This document shows positions 45,664 through 58,739 of a DNA stretch of 64,000 nt, in pieces. Each line of letters opens with the position of its first letter. The stretch's first letter is position 1. Source of the stretch: Strongylocentrotus droebachiensis (taxonomy: Eukaryota; Echinodermata; Echinoidea; Camarodonta; Strongylocentrotidae); the NCBI GenBank assembly GCA_035222895.1, contig JAVYIG010004973.1, positions 83,227 through 147,226 of the forward strand, in the 5' to 3' direction. The position numbers and the translations under genes are program-made. The notes beneath the pieces were generated by a model. The model ran no database searches. It worked only from the letters and a program-made list of their open reading frames with translations, and had not been told where the DNA came from.

Positions 45664-46620
45664 GCTAGGAGTCCACTGGGCCAGCGCCAGTTGGTGCCAG
45701 TTCGCGCCAAAGATTATGTGATTGGCGCGTAGTGGCTCGCTGTGGCGCCGAATTAATGTCCGCTCGGCATGTGTCGCCAAGTGGAATAAACTGGGTGCCA
45801 TATGGCGTGCGCCAAATGCCACCCGGCTTGCTCCAAAATGTTGCGCCAGTTTGCGCCAGTTCGCGCCATTACACGGCCATTTGATTCCAAAATTCACCCT
45901 GTTGGCGCCATTCGCGCCAATAGACGGCTACTTTGCGCCACTTGGTGATTAGTTTGTGCCAAAGGTCGCCAAATTGGTTTGAACTTGCCGCCGCTTGGCG
46001 CTACTTGCCGACTATATAAATACCGGCCATCGGCTACCTGGTTCAGACCCTCCTCAGCTGCTGTATGAACAACATCTCTACTAAATATTTACAATTTTGA
46101 TATGTCTGAGGCTTTTGATAATGTTGGAGTGATGATGCTGCTCCATCAGAAGATGATGAGAGATGCTGAGGTGGCCACTGCACATTTGGCGCGCTTTGGC
46201 GGGCTATCCGCCTCTGTTGGAATTATTTGGCGCGTAGTGGCGCAAACAAGGTGCCACTTGGCGCCAAGTGGCGCCATGTGGCGCGAAATCTCAACTTGGC
46301 GCGCGCCATTACATTCCAGTGGATTCCAATAGGCGGATTGTTTGCGCCAAAGGGCGATATGTTCGCGCCATTTGGTGCCACTTGGCGGACACTTGGCGCT
46401 GATTGCTCGATGCAAGTGGCGCGACGAAAATTTCAAACATTTTGAAATTTTCTTGCCGCCACATTCAAATTTGGTGCCGTTACGGGCCACCACGAGCCAG
46501 TTGGGAGGCAGTTTGAGCCACTACACGCCACTAGGCACCTTATTGGAGACACTAGGCGCAACAGTGTATTGCATTGGCGCAAACTGGCACCAACTGGCGC
46601 TGGCCCAGTGGACTCCTAGC
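45664..46620. mobile_element. 957-bp foldback-like MITE rich in TTGGCGC, with TATA box and ATG
   Basis: Perfect terminal inverted repeats of about 38 bp (GCTAGGAGTCCACTGGGCCA inward), then many imperfect GGCGCCA/TTGGCGC/TTCGCGCCA repeats on both arms. Between the arms, at 46010-46170, is a different segment: GACTATATAAATACC (TATA box), a 5'-UTR-like stretch and an ATG at 46102 opening MSEAFDNVGVMMLLHQKMM. That resembles the 5' end of a transposase gene kept after internal deletion. Array sequence resumes on both sides. Long frames here are repeat artefacts. Confidence 0.8.
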
Positions 46621-48611
46621 ATCAGATAAACATACAAATCGTGACTTCATAAAAAGATGAAAAATAAGATATTTTAAACCGATGGTTAGAAGTGATCATG
46701 GAAAAGTGGTATTATTTCTACAACGTCGAATCATTCTAATGTGGTGAGCTGAACAAAAATGTTGTAGTGAATACATGAACAAGATTTTTTAAAAGGACCA
46801 GCACATTTTAATAACAAAGATATATTTGAATTTAGATGGATACTTACATTCTATGAACAAAGAACGAAGGGTAAAAGGAACACAAATACAGATTATATTA
46901 GATCACAATTAATATACAAGTGACACTCATTTTTTTTCTTCATTTCTCTCTCTTTATGGGGAAAAAGGATATCATCAATTGGAAGCCTAAGAGATAATGT
47001 CGTGCCTTTATTTTTAAGTGGCATTGATTACAATGGTTTAGGAAACATTTCTTTATAATTGTGCATGAATATCCCGTCTTACCGAATGATTAGAACACCA
47101 GTTCATTTAAGTGAGAAAAAAAAACCATAAAGATAAACATACAATCCGTGACTTGATAACAGATTAAAAATAAGATATTTTAAACCGATGGTTAGAAAAG
47201 ATCATGGAAAAGTGGTATTATTTCTACAACACCGAATTATTCTATCGTGATGACCTGAACAAAGGCGTAGAAGGGAATACATGAACAAGAATTTGAAAAA
47301 GGACCAGAACATATAAAAAAAAAAAATATTTGAATTAAGATGGATACTTACTCCCTATAAACAAAGGACGAGGGCAAAAGGAACACAAATACAGATGATA
47401 TTAGTTTAAACGTAATATACAAGTGAATCTCATCTTTTTTCATTTCTCTCTCTTTATGGGGAAGAAGGATATCATCAATTGGAAGCCTAAGAAATAATGT
47501 CGTGCCTTTATTTTTAAGTGGCATTCATGGTTACAATGGTTTAGGAAACATATCTGTATCATTGTGCACGAATATCCCTTCTTACCGAAGGATTACAACA
47601 CCAGTTCATTTAAGTAAGAACAAAAAACATAAGATAAACATACAATCCTTGACTTCATTAAAGATAAAAAATAAGATATTTTAAACCGATGGTTAGAAGT
47701 GATCATGGAAAAGTGGTATTATTTCTACAACACCGAATCAATCTAACGTGGTGAGCTGAACAAAAACGTAGTAGTGAATACATGAACAAATTCTGAAAAA
47801 GGACCAGAACATTTAACAAAGATATATTTGAAATTAGATGGATACTTACAGTCTATAAACAAAGAACAAAGTGTAAAAGGAACACAAATACAGATTATAT
47901 TAGATTACACTTAATAAACAAGTGACACTCATCTTTTTTCATTTTTCTCTCATTATTGGGAAAAAGGATATCATCAATTGGAAGCCTAAAAGATAATGTC
48001 GTGTCTTTATTTTTAAATGACATTCATGGTTACAATGGTTTAGGAAACATATCTGTATCATTGTGCACGAATGTCCCTTCTTACTGAAGGATTACAACAT
48101 CAGTTCATTTAAGTAAGACAAAAACATAAGATAAACATACAATCTGTGACTTCATAAAAGATTACAAGTAAGATATTTTAAACCGATAGTTAGAAGTGAT
48201 CATGGAAAAGTGGTATTATTTCTACAACACCGAATTATTCTATCGCGATGACCTGAACAAAAGCGTAGTAGTGAATATATGAACAAGAATGTGAAAAAGG
48301 ACCAGAACATATATAAAAAAATATATATTTGAATTAAGATGGATACTTACCGTCTATAAACAAAGGACGAGGGTAAAAGAAACATAAATATACATTTATT
48401 TAGTTTAAACTTAATATACAAGTGATACTAATATTTTTTCATTTCTCTCTCTTTATGGGGAAAAAGGATATCATCAATTGGAAGCCTAAAAGATAATGTC
48501 GTGTCTTTATTTTTAAGTGGCATTCATGGTTACAATGGTTTAGGAAACAGTTCTTTATCATTGTGCACGAATATCACTTCTTACCGAAGGATTACAACAC
48601 CAGTTCATTAA

Positions 48612-49328
48612 AGGCCCGGTCACACAGAGGGGACGCATAGGGAACGCACGGCCAGCGCATTGGAAATTTGCAATTTTGGCCAATGCGTTGTCGTGCGCCC
48701 AACTTTTGTCAAAGCTACAGCGAGCTGACACCAAATGCATAGCGTGTTGCTAGCGCGCTGAGCGCATACAGGGCGCATACAGTGCGCATACAGACCGTAC
48801 ACAGAGCGCACATGCTAACAACTTCCACAAATGCACAGAGTGTTAGCTAGCGCGCTGGACGAATGGTCCACGCATGCACCGCGTTCTCAACAAAGGTGGT
48901 CACACATACACGACGCACGGCCCGCGCATTGGAAATCGGGAAAGGCCGTGTGCCTAACTTTTGTCATGATTTTGGAAAAGCTAGCGAGCTGACACAAAAT
49001 GCACAGCGTGTAGCTAGCGCGCTGTGCTTATACAGGGCGTGTGCACCGCGTATGTCTGGCGCTGGTCTAGTGCGCTCCGCGCATGTCTGGCGTGCCTTTG
49101 GCGTGTACATTCATGCGTCGAGCTCCGCGCACCCTTTTGAGCATGCTAAAAAAATCCCGACGCACACAGCGAATGACGATGAATGCATAGCGTGGGTCCA
49201 GCGCGCTCGACTAACGAGTAACGAATGATGACGCACGCCTAGCGAACGACAACGCACTGGCCAAAACTGCAAATTTCAAATGCTCTGGCCGTGCGTCCGC
49301 CATGCGTCCCCTCTGTGTGACCGGGCTT
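48612..49328. mobile_element. 717-bp TTAA-flanked MITE (CCCGGTCACACAGAGGGGAC)
   Basis: Inverted ends CCCGGTCACACAGAGGGG extend with mismatches to about 90 bp, between TTAA at 48608-48611 and 49329-49332. The empty site in other array units reads CAGTTCATTTAAGTAAG, confirming the 4-bp duplication. The interior carries repeated CAGCGCGCT, ATACAGGGCGC and GCTAGCGCGCT blocks, and is non-coding. A TTAA target suggests a Kolobok or piggyBac parent. Confidence 0.85.
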
Positions 49329-49566
49329 TTAAGTAAAAAAAAACATGGGCCCCGTTGCATAAAACTTTTAACGTAGCGTTAAGCCCCTAATTTAGCGGTA
49401 AGTCCTGAAACAGCGTTAAATTTAAAGTTAGCGTTAACTTTCCGTTGCATAAAGAGTTAACGTAGTTTTTTAGCGGTAAGCACTTCAGAAACAGCGGTAA
49501 CTTTACTACAGCTATGAAGGTAGCGTTAACTACCATCAATCAATTACGGTAAGCTTTCATTCCAAG

Positions 49567-52500
49567 ATGGCAGCCATACTACATGCCATACAGCACGCCG
49601 CTGCTCTAAGAAGAGAGAGGGTATTTCGTGACAGGAGGCATCCCTTGGACCTATACGACGACGAACAAATGTTCAAGTTGTATAGGTTCAGCAGGCAGGG
49701 ATGCCTCCACCTGATTAATAGATTATCCAGAAGAATCCAACATAGTACCCGGAGAAACTACGCACTACCCCCAAGCTTGCAAGTTTTCGTCGCTCTTCGT
49801 TTTTTCGCCACTGGCTCTGTGATGGATTGTACTAGCTGCATCCATGGCATCCACATCTCCACCACATCCAGAACGGTACGGAGAGTCGCTCTAGCCCTCT
49901 GCGAGCTCCGGGACGAGGTATTTATTCATTTTTTTAATGTTTTTATGGCATGAATATGATCCATTCTTAGACTTTAAATCCTGTATTAACTATTACTATT
50001 ATTTATGTGAATGTGATCATTTCACTTTTCATGGTTGAATTGGCAAGAAAATCACACATTTTTGCCAATATTCATTCCTTAAAATATATACCCAGTACAG
50101 TGTTCATGAAGCAAAACCCCATTACGGTAGATATATGCCTTAATTCGAGATCTTTTATCCATAAGTGAACCTTTTAAATAAGTTCTTTCAAGTCTCGATT
50201 TACAAAAAAAATAGCCCTGTCGTTGCTATGGAGTCCGTCTACCGTCTGCAGCTAGCCCTGCACCCGCGGAGCGACAGCCGACTGGCGTATCGGCTGCGAT
50301 GGCACCGCAATTTCCCCCATTTACTCTTGGAAGAATCATAATTTTCTCATCCTTATACCAAAAAATATTTAGATGACTAGTCTAGATCAATTAAATGGCT
50401 TACGGATATATATCAGGGTTACTGAAATCAAATTCACGTAACAGAGATTTTATACAATTTTTGTTAAAGTCACTGTAGTCTCCACCCAAATGCAACGAAA
50501 CAATTTTTTGCGACCAGTCCCACATGTGGAATTTCATGTAAGGCACGAAGATTCTGTACTTACCCGAAGGTTTTGAGTGACCGAGTCACAAACTTCGAGT
50601 TGGTTTAACACTATAGCATAATAATTTGTCAACACGGTACTGAAAAAGTACTCACAAAAGTTTTGAATTATACACGAACGATTTTTTGTAAAATTGTTCA
50701 CCTCTGCTGATCGCAGGTAGATCTAGAGCCTTAGCCTTAGCTCTCTTTACATCTTCCGATCCTGCGCGCTGCATCGAATTAAACGTGTAGCGAGAATTAT
50801 CTAAAGTTAGACACTCAAAAATTTTTGTTGTGAAAATGAAAGACGGCTGTAGCTATGGTGTTGTCAATTTGTTTTCTTGATCGTGCATAATTTTTTTCAT
50901 ATGATCGTGTCTATACCAGTTGTTTTGAGACGTTTACCAAATGATGAATATAAACACTTTCATACTCCTTACTACCTAAAAAATCCATCTTCTTAAGAAC
51001 AAATTCAGACGTTTTTTTTTTAATTGATAGAGCAAAATTAAAGAACTGAAACAGCTGATTTTTAATAAAAAATGGGCCATTAAATATGATAAAGGATACA
51101 TAATTAAAAAGTTATCTTGGATTCAAACATGTGATGGCATCATAGTGGGAGTTTTTTCTAATTTCATCAAATCACTGCTGTTTATATAATGTCTTATTCA
51201 TGAACTATATCAATAATTGAACATGAAACACTTGACTTATATTACCTCCCCCTGAAAAAAATTCCCTTATCATAACAATTCGTTATAGTGAATTGACTGT
51301 GATGAGAAATAGTACTATACAATAAAACATCCATGGTATATCAAATTAGATGAAAAATCATTCACTTTTTTTGTTGTTGAATATTAACGCTATTTACAGT
51401 CCATGAATTTGAACATTGCCAAAAGTGTGACATATATGACAACAATTTAACACATATTTACTCTTTACCAACAGGTGATCAAGTTCCCGAAAACCATGGA
51501 AGAAGTCAGAACAGCGCAGGTGGACTTTTTCAATCTCGCTGGCATGCCGAACGTTGTCGGGGCCGTCGACGGGACTCACGTTGAACTGCATGGGGCTCCC
51601 CTTCTTGACGACGAGTACATCTATACTAATCGGAAGGGCAAGCACTCCTTAAACGTCCAGCTTATTTGCAATGCGAGGTACAAGATAACCAACGTGTGTG
51701 CAAGATGGCCTGGGAGCACTCACGACAGCCGAGTATTGAGGGTATGTGACGGTTTTATCAGCATCTCTGATCACTATTATCATCACTGCCAATATCATGA
51801 TTATCATCCTACTCATCATTAAAATCATTATCACCATCATCATTATCATCATCAATCATCCATTAAGCCTATATTAATCATTTTAATTTTTAATTTAAAC
51901 AAATAAATGTCACATTGATATTAAAGAAATATATTAAAGTATACAATGTAATCTCTAACATCTTTCTCAATTTGTTTGCTATGGACTGAGAGAAGCCCAA
52001 ATTGTATTTGTTTTGTTTTGTTAATCACATTTTGCAAAGATAATAATAATGATACATTTCTTCATAATTCAATACACAGAACAGTCGCATTAGAGAGCGT
52101 TTCGCAGACGGAGAGCTACCAGGCATCTTGGTTGGAGATTCCGGCTACCCCCTCCAGCCTTGGCTAATCACCCCACTACGGGACCCACAAGGCAATGCTG
52201 AAAGAAATTACAACAGGCAAGTACTCAATCCATCACGTTCACTCAAATCTTTAAAGTGTTACTTACAAATAACCAGAGAGCCCTTCAATGATTAAAAGTG
52301 ATGGAATGTATCAGTTTAATAACATAATACCAACTATATTTGTACAAAGTACATCTCAAAATGTGCACATAGATCATATTACCATACACTTTATATACAT
52401 TTATAAATTATGTTCATTTGAATATAAATAATGTATAACTTAAAAAAGATAAATAAATATTTAGATCTTATAATAGTATATAACTATATTGGTACAAAAT

Positions 52501-53013
52501 GAATACAATTGTAGTTTGAGTCTTTGTTAATGATGTAATAAAGGAAGAAAAGGTCTTGGCAAGATAATAGCATATATTATATCGATATTTACAAATGCTT
52601 TTTCTTAAAGGGTAAGTTGGGTTAATAAAGATCCTGAGAGATGTAGCATTTACGATGGCTTGCAAAAAAATGATTACTACAGTGTTGGATTATTTATTCA
52701 TTATAATATTTCTGACTACTATGTATACAGGGCACACTGCAGAACACGAGTGACAATAGAACAACTGAATGGGCAATTGAAAAACAAATTCAGGTGCCTG
52801 ATGGGACAAGGGATACAGATGTCTGCACCAAGAGCATGCGACATCATAATTGCCTGTGCCGTGCTCTTTAACATCGCCAAAGACCTTAAAGAACCGGAAC
52901 AAATCATTGAAGTGGAACCGGATGAAGTGCCACACCACCCCGCAGACCAGATTGAGAACCAGCTGACTGGCATTGCTCTTCGAGCAGAACTCATCAATAA
53001 TTACTTTTCATAA
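49567..53013 (+). CDS. Harbinger DDE transposase (HARBI1-like), 4 exons, 345 aa
   Basis: Exons: 49567-49917, 51475-51741, 52080-52216, 52731-53013. All junctions keep frame; intron 3 has a GC donor (AACAG|GCAAGT). The N-terminal part (residues 1-117) includes DEQMFKLYRFSRQGCLHL, the usual Harbinger lead-in. Catalytic residues: D149 in AVDGTHV, D201 in GSTHDSRVLR and E262 in RVTIEQLNGQLKNKF; DSGYPLQPWL is also present. Length and spacing match HARBI1-type nucleases (about 350 aa). It would cut at the element's ends together with its Myb-like partner in the nucleus. There are no stops or frameshifts. Confidence 0.95.
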
Positions 53014-53886
53014 ATGTCATAACTTGTTTGCAAGCACTATACAGTATATTTCAATGTGAATGTATAGATTTAATGCTGTATTTTATAACAACAAAATACA
53101 GTGATCATAGTTTTCTGACCTCCTAACTATAACTAATTTTAGTTGGTTAAGAAACAAGGTTCTGTCAGGTTAAAGATCGACGTGTACCTAACTGGTCTAT
53201 GGAACTTGCAAAACAGTGCAATTTACCATCTTCCCTTAAAGGTGGAGTATACATTTAAAGGCTGAAAATATAAACATGGGTAAATCTGAGAGTAATCAAA
53301 TGATAAAACCATCTAAAAGTTCCTCTTAAAAATATCGGAACTTGGAATTGTCTTTGTGGAAGTGTTTCTACTTAGGTTCTAATATTTCAGATACTTGTAC
53401 TGCACAGTGGTATGTTTTGTGCCAAGTAAAGACTGATTCATTTTCAGTTTGGTTATTGCAAGAGTTGGAATTACGATGTGCACATATTCAAATGTACTCT
53501 TCACATGTATTGTTAACTTTGAAAAATAATTGAATCATGCACTCAACGGAATCTGACAATAAAGTCTTAAAAATTACCAATATTCTTTGTTTCATTTGGA
53601 TTCTAGGTCACTATCAACTTTAAACAGACAGGAATAATCTGACATAATTGTGATTCATGCTGCATTTGACAAAATTAAAATAATGTTTGGAAGAAGAGAA
53701 GGAGATGGAGATGGTTTAGGAGAGAGAGAATGGAAAGGGGGAGGTGAAATTGTACATAGTTTGAAGAATACCAAAAGTGTCTTACCAAATATTGAGCAGG
53801 AGAAACTTGATATGTTTGAAGTCAATGGAATCAAATCAAATAACGTTAAATTTTCTAAACATGAAAACAAAAAATCATTTTCCACA

Positions 53887-53948
53887 ATCATGATTTGATG
53901 AAAAGTATTCTGACATCACTGTCAGCATACTTTTCATCAAATCATGAT
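53887..53948. terminator. Perfect hairpin between the two convergent Harbinger genes
   Basis: 22-nt arms (ATCATGATTTGATGAAAAGT plus AT, and the mirror) enclose TCTGACATCACTGTCAGC, which itself pairs through TGACA/TGTCA. A third partial copy (CATCAAATCATGA) covers the Myb gene's stop codon region. Its place between convergent 3' ends suggests a role in 3'-end formation or transcript folding; this is inference. Confidence 0.45.
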
Positions 53949-53957
53949 TACTTTGCA

Positions 53958-56900
53958 TCAAATCATGACTTTTTTCATCACTTCAAGCTTCTCCTGCTCA
54001 ACTTGCAGGAGACGCTCTTGGTACTCTTCGTACGCCACCCCCTTAGACTTTTTCACTGTTTTTTTCCCACCAAATTTTGTCTTCATCTTCCCCCTTCTGG
54101 GCTCCCTCTCCACAACCATCTCTACCTCATCCCCCTCCACCTTCTCCTCCTCCACCTCCTCCTCCACGGCTCCTGCCTCCTCCCCCATTCTTTGGAGAAG
54201 CTCCACGGCTCCTGCATTTTGAGACAACTGTGAAGTAGAAATGAAAACAAAGCCAAAACTAAATTGTAAATACTATTCCTTTTTTTGGTCAAAAATTTGA
54301 AATGGAAATTGCATGTTTAGGTGTTTTGCTTATTCTCAAGAAATTCAGAACAGTTGCTCTTTTTATATTAATTTAAAAAAATATATATATGACAATAATA
54401 CATTAAGTAAAATTTTGAAATAAACAATATAACAAATACAGGAAATATTTAATTGAATTCCCTTTTCAAAGAAAAAATAAAATTATATTGATAAATTGTA
54501 AATTCCAATACACCCTCTACATTCATGTGAGGGTTTTTATGACTCTCCTGTAATAATCAATATTTACCGGCAGTGTCGAAGCTCCAGTCTCGCTGGACTG
54601 AGGCAAGATCCCCTCCTTGACTTGGGTTGTCATGGCGCTCAGCACCATCTCATGCCTTGCATTGTACTCGAACGCTCCTCCCCCTGGAGATTGAGAAGAC
54701 AAAACAAGAAAAGAAGAAGAAATAGATAACACATTATAGAACTTCTCAAAGATATATAAAATGGTTCTTTTTTTTTAAAGAAATAAATAATAACAATATT
54801 GAGAATCATTCAATGACTGTCAATTCATTCTTATATGTATTTAATTTAAACCAAAACAATTACACTGACCTTTAATAAGCCTACAGTAGGCATCACAGTG
54901 ATGATGACAATTTTAGTGTGATATGTATGTGACATGAAAGATTTGCAGAGTTGTGTTGTTGTCAAGATAGACACCTTACCCTGAGCAATGAAAAGATTGC
55001 TTAATAAAAAGCACACATTTACTTAGCCTTTAAAAAATTCTGTTTGAGCTGGTAATAAATTTCAATGCAAAACTCAAAGACAGACAACAACAAAATAATT
55101 GTAAAGTGGCACAGATTTTATTTCACATCGTAATTTTTTTTAAAGCAAAAAGACTCGCCTGTCTTATTGCGGCTGTCTCTATATTTGTTGGCCTTTGACC
55201 TGAGGTCGTTCCACAACAACCTCAGGTCCTTGCCCGAGCGGTTGGGCCAACCTATGGCCGCCATGGTGATGGCTGCCTCCTCCCACGCCCTTTTCTTCCT
55301 CTCCTGCACCTACATAAAAATAAAGATTGGAGGTAATATTATAGTTTCAGGAACAAGAATGGAATAGCACTCATGCATATGCACATTTTATGTCATTAAA
55401 GTTCTAATCCTTGCAAAAATACATTAACTAAATGTGAAAAAGAATCATCCCATAACACTACAAATATTAAATACAATTAAAAGCATCAGTTATATTTTGT
55501 TTCGGTTTCAAAATGCCCCTTCTATATTTTGCAGTGATTGGTCTCTTCACGCCCCAAATCTGAAGGGGAGGGTCTCACCTCAAAATAAAGTCATTTAGGA
55601 GGGAATTTAAGTACCATTATTAGCACGTAAATTGTTATCATGTAAATTTCAGAAGTCTTACCCGTTCGCTGCAGTTTCCTGCCTTGCCGAATAGAATGGC
55701 ACATTTCCCCTGAATAAACCTGCACAGATGCTCGATTTGGCTATCGCTGTAGTTTCCTCTCCTCTTTGTTTGTTTCTGCAAAGACCAAAGTTACATTAAC
55801 CTTCAAGTGTTATTCATTCGTTCATTGTTAAGCAATCATTTTTTTAAATAAATTTGTTGCTCAACATGGGGGGGGGGGGGGGGGAGGGGGGTCTAGAGCA
55901 CCATATTTTTTTAAAAATTAACACCCCCCCCCCCCCCCCTCTTGAGCAAAATTTATTAAATATTAAAACAAAACAAAATATTGTTAGGGGGGGCGGGGGT
56001 TCACGCAAACCCCTGAACCTCTATTTTGACAGAGGTGCAATTACATTATATACGCAACAATCTAGATATAGGGTAGACCTAGATCTATAGTGCCCAATGT
56101 CTGTCACAACTGACACAACACACACACTAGCAGGCCTAGCTCGTTTGTAGCCGTTGTTAAAAGCTACGGAAAGCACTCGAGTCTTGAACTAAACTAAACT
56201 AAGTAAAGCAGCATATTATTCAGATTTTAGTTTTGGGTCTAACGCAACTTGCCCACGTACGTCACTAATTCAATTTAACAACACAGACAGAGTCAGCTTG
56301 AATTCGGTTATCATTCTTCTTATCTTAGTCTGTCATTCAATGTCATTGACTCATCAAGTTGAAAACCAACTTTAAACCACTTAAACCAGCACCTTAGGCT
56401 TAGGCTTAAGTTGGTGGCCGCACACGACGACATACCTCCAGTTTAAACACCTTAACGGCGTCTTTTGGAGGAATCCTACCAAGTACCAAGTACCTGCATC
56501 GATAGGACTATTAAATTAGTCAGTGAGCTGAGATCTGAGACTGAGTGAGTGGTTCATTAAAATAATAAAATTACAACTTGAAATCAACTGAACTTAGGTC
56601 TAGAAACAGAAAAATAATCAAGGAAAATATATCGAACTGTGACTCTGCATCGTAAGGAGCATTGTTAGTCGTTTGAAATACCATGGATGATGTATTTCGA
56701 TGTTTAAATTAATTAATAGCAGACCTTCGCGGACGTATACAACAAGCAATGTACGATACGCACACACACAGAGATGCCGTTAAATCGCCCCCAGAGCTCC
56801 GGGGGAGATTCGCGGGGCCATCCCGTTCGGCACAGCTGCATCAACACACCACACAATTCATCACCGACACCGTAACAAAAACCGTCATTATATTCGATGA

Positions 56901-57036
56901 AATTTGAAGAGATTCGCACTATTTACGAAGTCAACATGGCTTACAACAATTCATTTTCATTTCTGAAGTACTGCAGTTTACAAAAGTGGATCGATAAATT
57001 ATAAAGGCGTAAACTTACGTTAGTTGGGGACGCCAT
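53958..57036 (-). CDS. Harbinger accessory Myb/SANT-like DNA-binding protein, 5 exons, 222 aa
   Basis: Exons in order: 57036-57019 (MASPTN), 55775-55662, 55309-55159, 54683-54568, 54227-53958. Frame is kept throughout; the third intron has a GC donor (ACAG|GCGAGT). Residues 15-95 form a Myb/SANT-like (Myb_DNA-bind_5 type) domain: YSDSQIEHLCRFIQGK, RAWEEAAITMAAIGW and LRLLWNDLRSKANKYRD carry the spaced tryptophans of the three-helix fold. The C-terminus is acidic then basic, with a coiled-coil-like EEYQERLLQVEQEKLEV. In Harbinger systems this protein binds the ends and helps import or recruit the transposase (family knowledge). The tiny first exon is the least certain part. Confidence 0.85.
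55866..56000. repeat. Poly-G/poly-C tracts inside the Harbinger Myb gene's first intron
   Basis: A 17-base G run with a following GAGGGGGG, then C runs of 19, then GGGGGGGCGGGGG. Similar to poly-G elements elsewhere in the window but no terminal repeats are evident. Frames through it are artefacts. Confidence 0.7.
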
Positions 57037-58739
57037 TGCACCACACTGAACTTCGGTTTCTCGGAACAGTAGCAGACGGTCGACAAAAAATAAACATCCC
57101 GCTCGCCGATCTGCGCATGCGCCTGCTTGTTTCGATCGATTCAATGACGTTGCTATTATAGTAGCTTACTACTCTTTTTATGCAATGGAAAATGCCATCT
57201 ATAGTAGCTTACCATTAATTCGCCAGCCAATTATGGTAGCTACTATAGTTTCAATTATGGTAAGAAAAAGTTTTATGCAACGAGGCCATGGAATAAACAT
57301 ACAATCCATGACTTCATAGCAGATGACAAATAATGATTTGTATACCGATGGTTAAAAGTGATCATGGAGAAGTGGTAGCAATTTTACAACAACCTAGCAT
57401 TCTTTTCTGGTGAGCTTTTAAAAAGCGTTAAAGGCGAATACAGGTTGAAATATTCAAAAAGACGAACATAACTTATAAAGAAGTGATAATTAAATTTAGA
57501 TGGATACTTACTCCTTATGAACGTAGCCCAAGGGTAGAGGAAAATAAATACAAATACATATTAAAATACACTTTATATTCAAATGATACTCATCTTTTTC
57601 ATTTCTCATTCTTATCGGGGAATATGGAGATCTTCAGTTAGAAGACTTACAGACAGTTATTATTCTGTATTTTTTAGTGGAAACTTATTTATATCATTGT
57701 GTAGATATAAATCTTCCAACCGAAGGATTATAACACCAGTTCATTAAAGTAAGAAAAAACATCAGATAAAAATACAATCCGTGACTTTATAAAAGATGAA
57801 AAATGAGAATTGTTAAACCGATGGTCAAAAGTGATTATGGACAAGTAAAAGCATTTCTACAATAACCAAGCATTCTCTCGCGGTTAGCTTTAAAAAAGCC
57901 TAAAACGTGACTACAAATCGAATTATAAAGAAGGACGACAAATGATTATAAAGAAGTGATAATTAAATTTAGATCACGAGCTATGAACGTAGCCAAAGGG
58001 TAAAGGAACATAGAAAAGATGCATATTAGATTACAGTTCATATTTAAATGGTTCTCATCTTTTTCATATCTCTTTTTTTAATGGGAAATAAGGAGATCAT
58101 CAGTTGGAAGCTTAAAGGAAAATTTTCATGCCATAATTTATAAATGGCATTTATGGTTACAATGGTTTAGGAAACATATCTTTATCACTGTGCACGAATA
58201 TCCCCTTTTACTGAAGGATTGCAACACCAGTTCATTTATAAGTAAGAACATACATAAGATAAACATACAATACGTGATTTTATGAAAGACGACAATTTAG
58301 AAATTTTAAACCGAGGGTTAGAAGTGATCATGGAAAAGTGGTATCATTCCTACAACGGGTCACTGCGTTATTCATAAGGACCGCTATTCATAAGTTCCGT
58401 ATTCATAAGGGCCGCTATTCATGTGGACCGCTTTTCATAATTTGAGAAAAGGGTCATTATTCACGAGGTTCATTATTCATAAGGACCGCTATTCATAATC
58501 AGAGAAGAGGGTCGGTATTTATAACATGACAAGAGGGTCGCTATTAATAATTGAAAAATCAGAGTCGTTATTCATTAGGGTAGCTATTCATAACAGGAGA
58601 AGTGGTCGCTATTCATAATACGAAACGACGGTCGCTATTTATAACAGGAATAGAATGTCGCTATTCATAATAGGGTCACTGTTCATAATACAGGATGAGG
58701 GTCGTTATTCATAAAATGAAATAGGCCTAAGCAATATCC

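Larger units (their letters stand above)
49348..57287. mobile_element. Complete PIF/Harbinger transposon, 7,940 bp, TSD ATG
   Basis: Terminal repeats GGCCCCGTTGCATAAAACTTTT and, reversed, GGCCTCGTTGCATAAAACTTTT. The 3-bp duplication ATG is at 49345-49347 and 57288-57290, and the array unit continues directly after it. Left subterminal sequence holds repeated AGCGTTAA and AGCGGTAAG; the right holds TAGTAGCTTACCAT-like repeats. It carries the two genes expected of the superfamily, a DDE transposase (plus strand) and a Myb/SANT-like protein (minus strand), facing each other. Both ORFs are intact after splicing. Confidence 0.95.

Noticed and set aside
45625..46629. Several 70-115-codon ORFs on both strands
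   Set aside because: Products of the GGCGCCA-repeat MITE; only the short segment after the TATA box looks gene-derived.
53650..53898. 82-codon plus-strand ORF after the transposase
   Set aside because: Runs into the hairpin, low complexity at the start, no family and no splice link.
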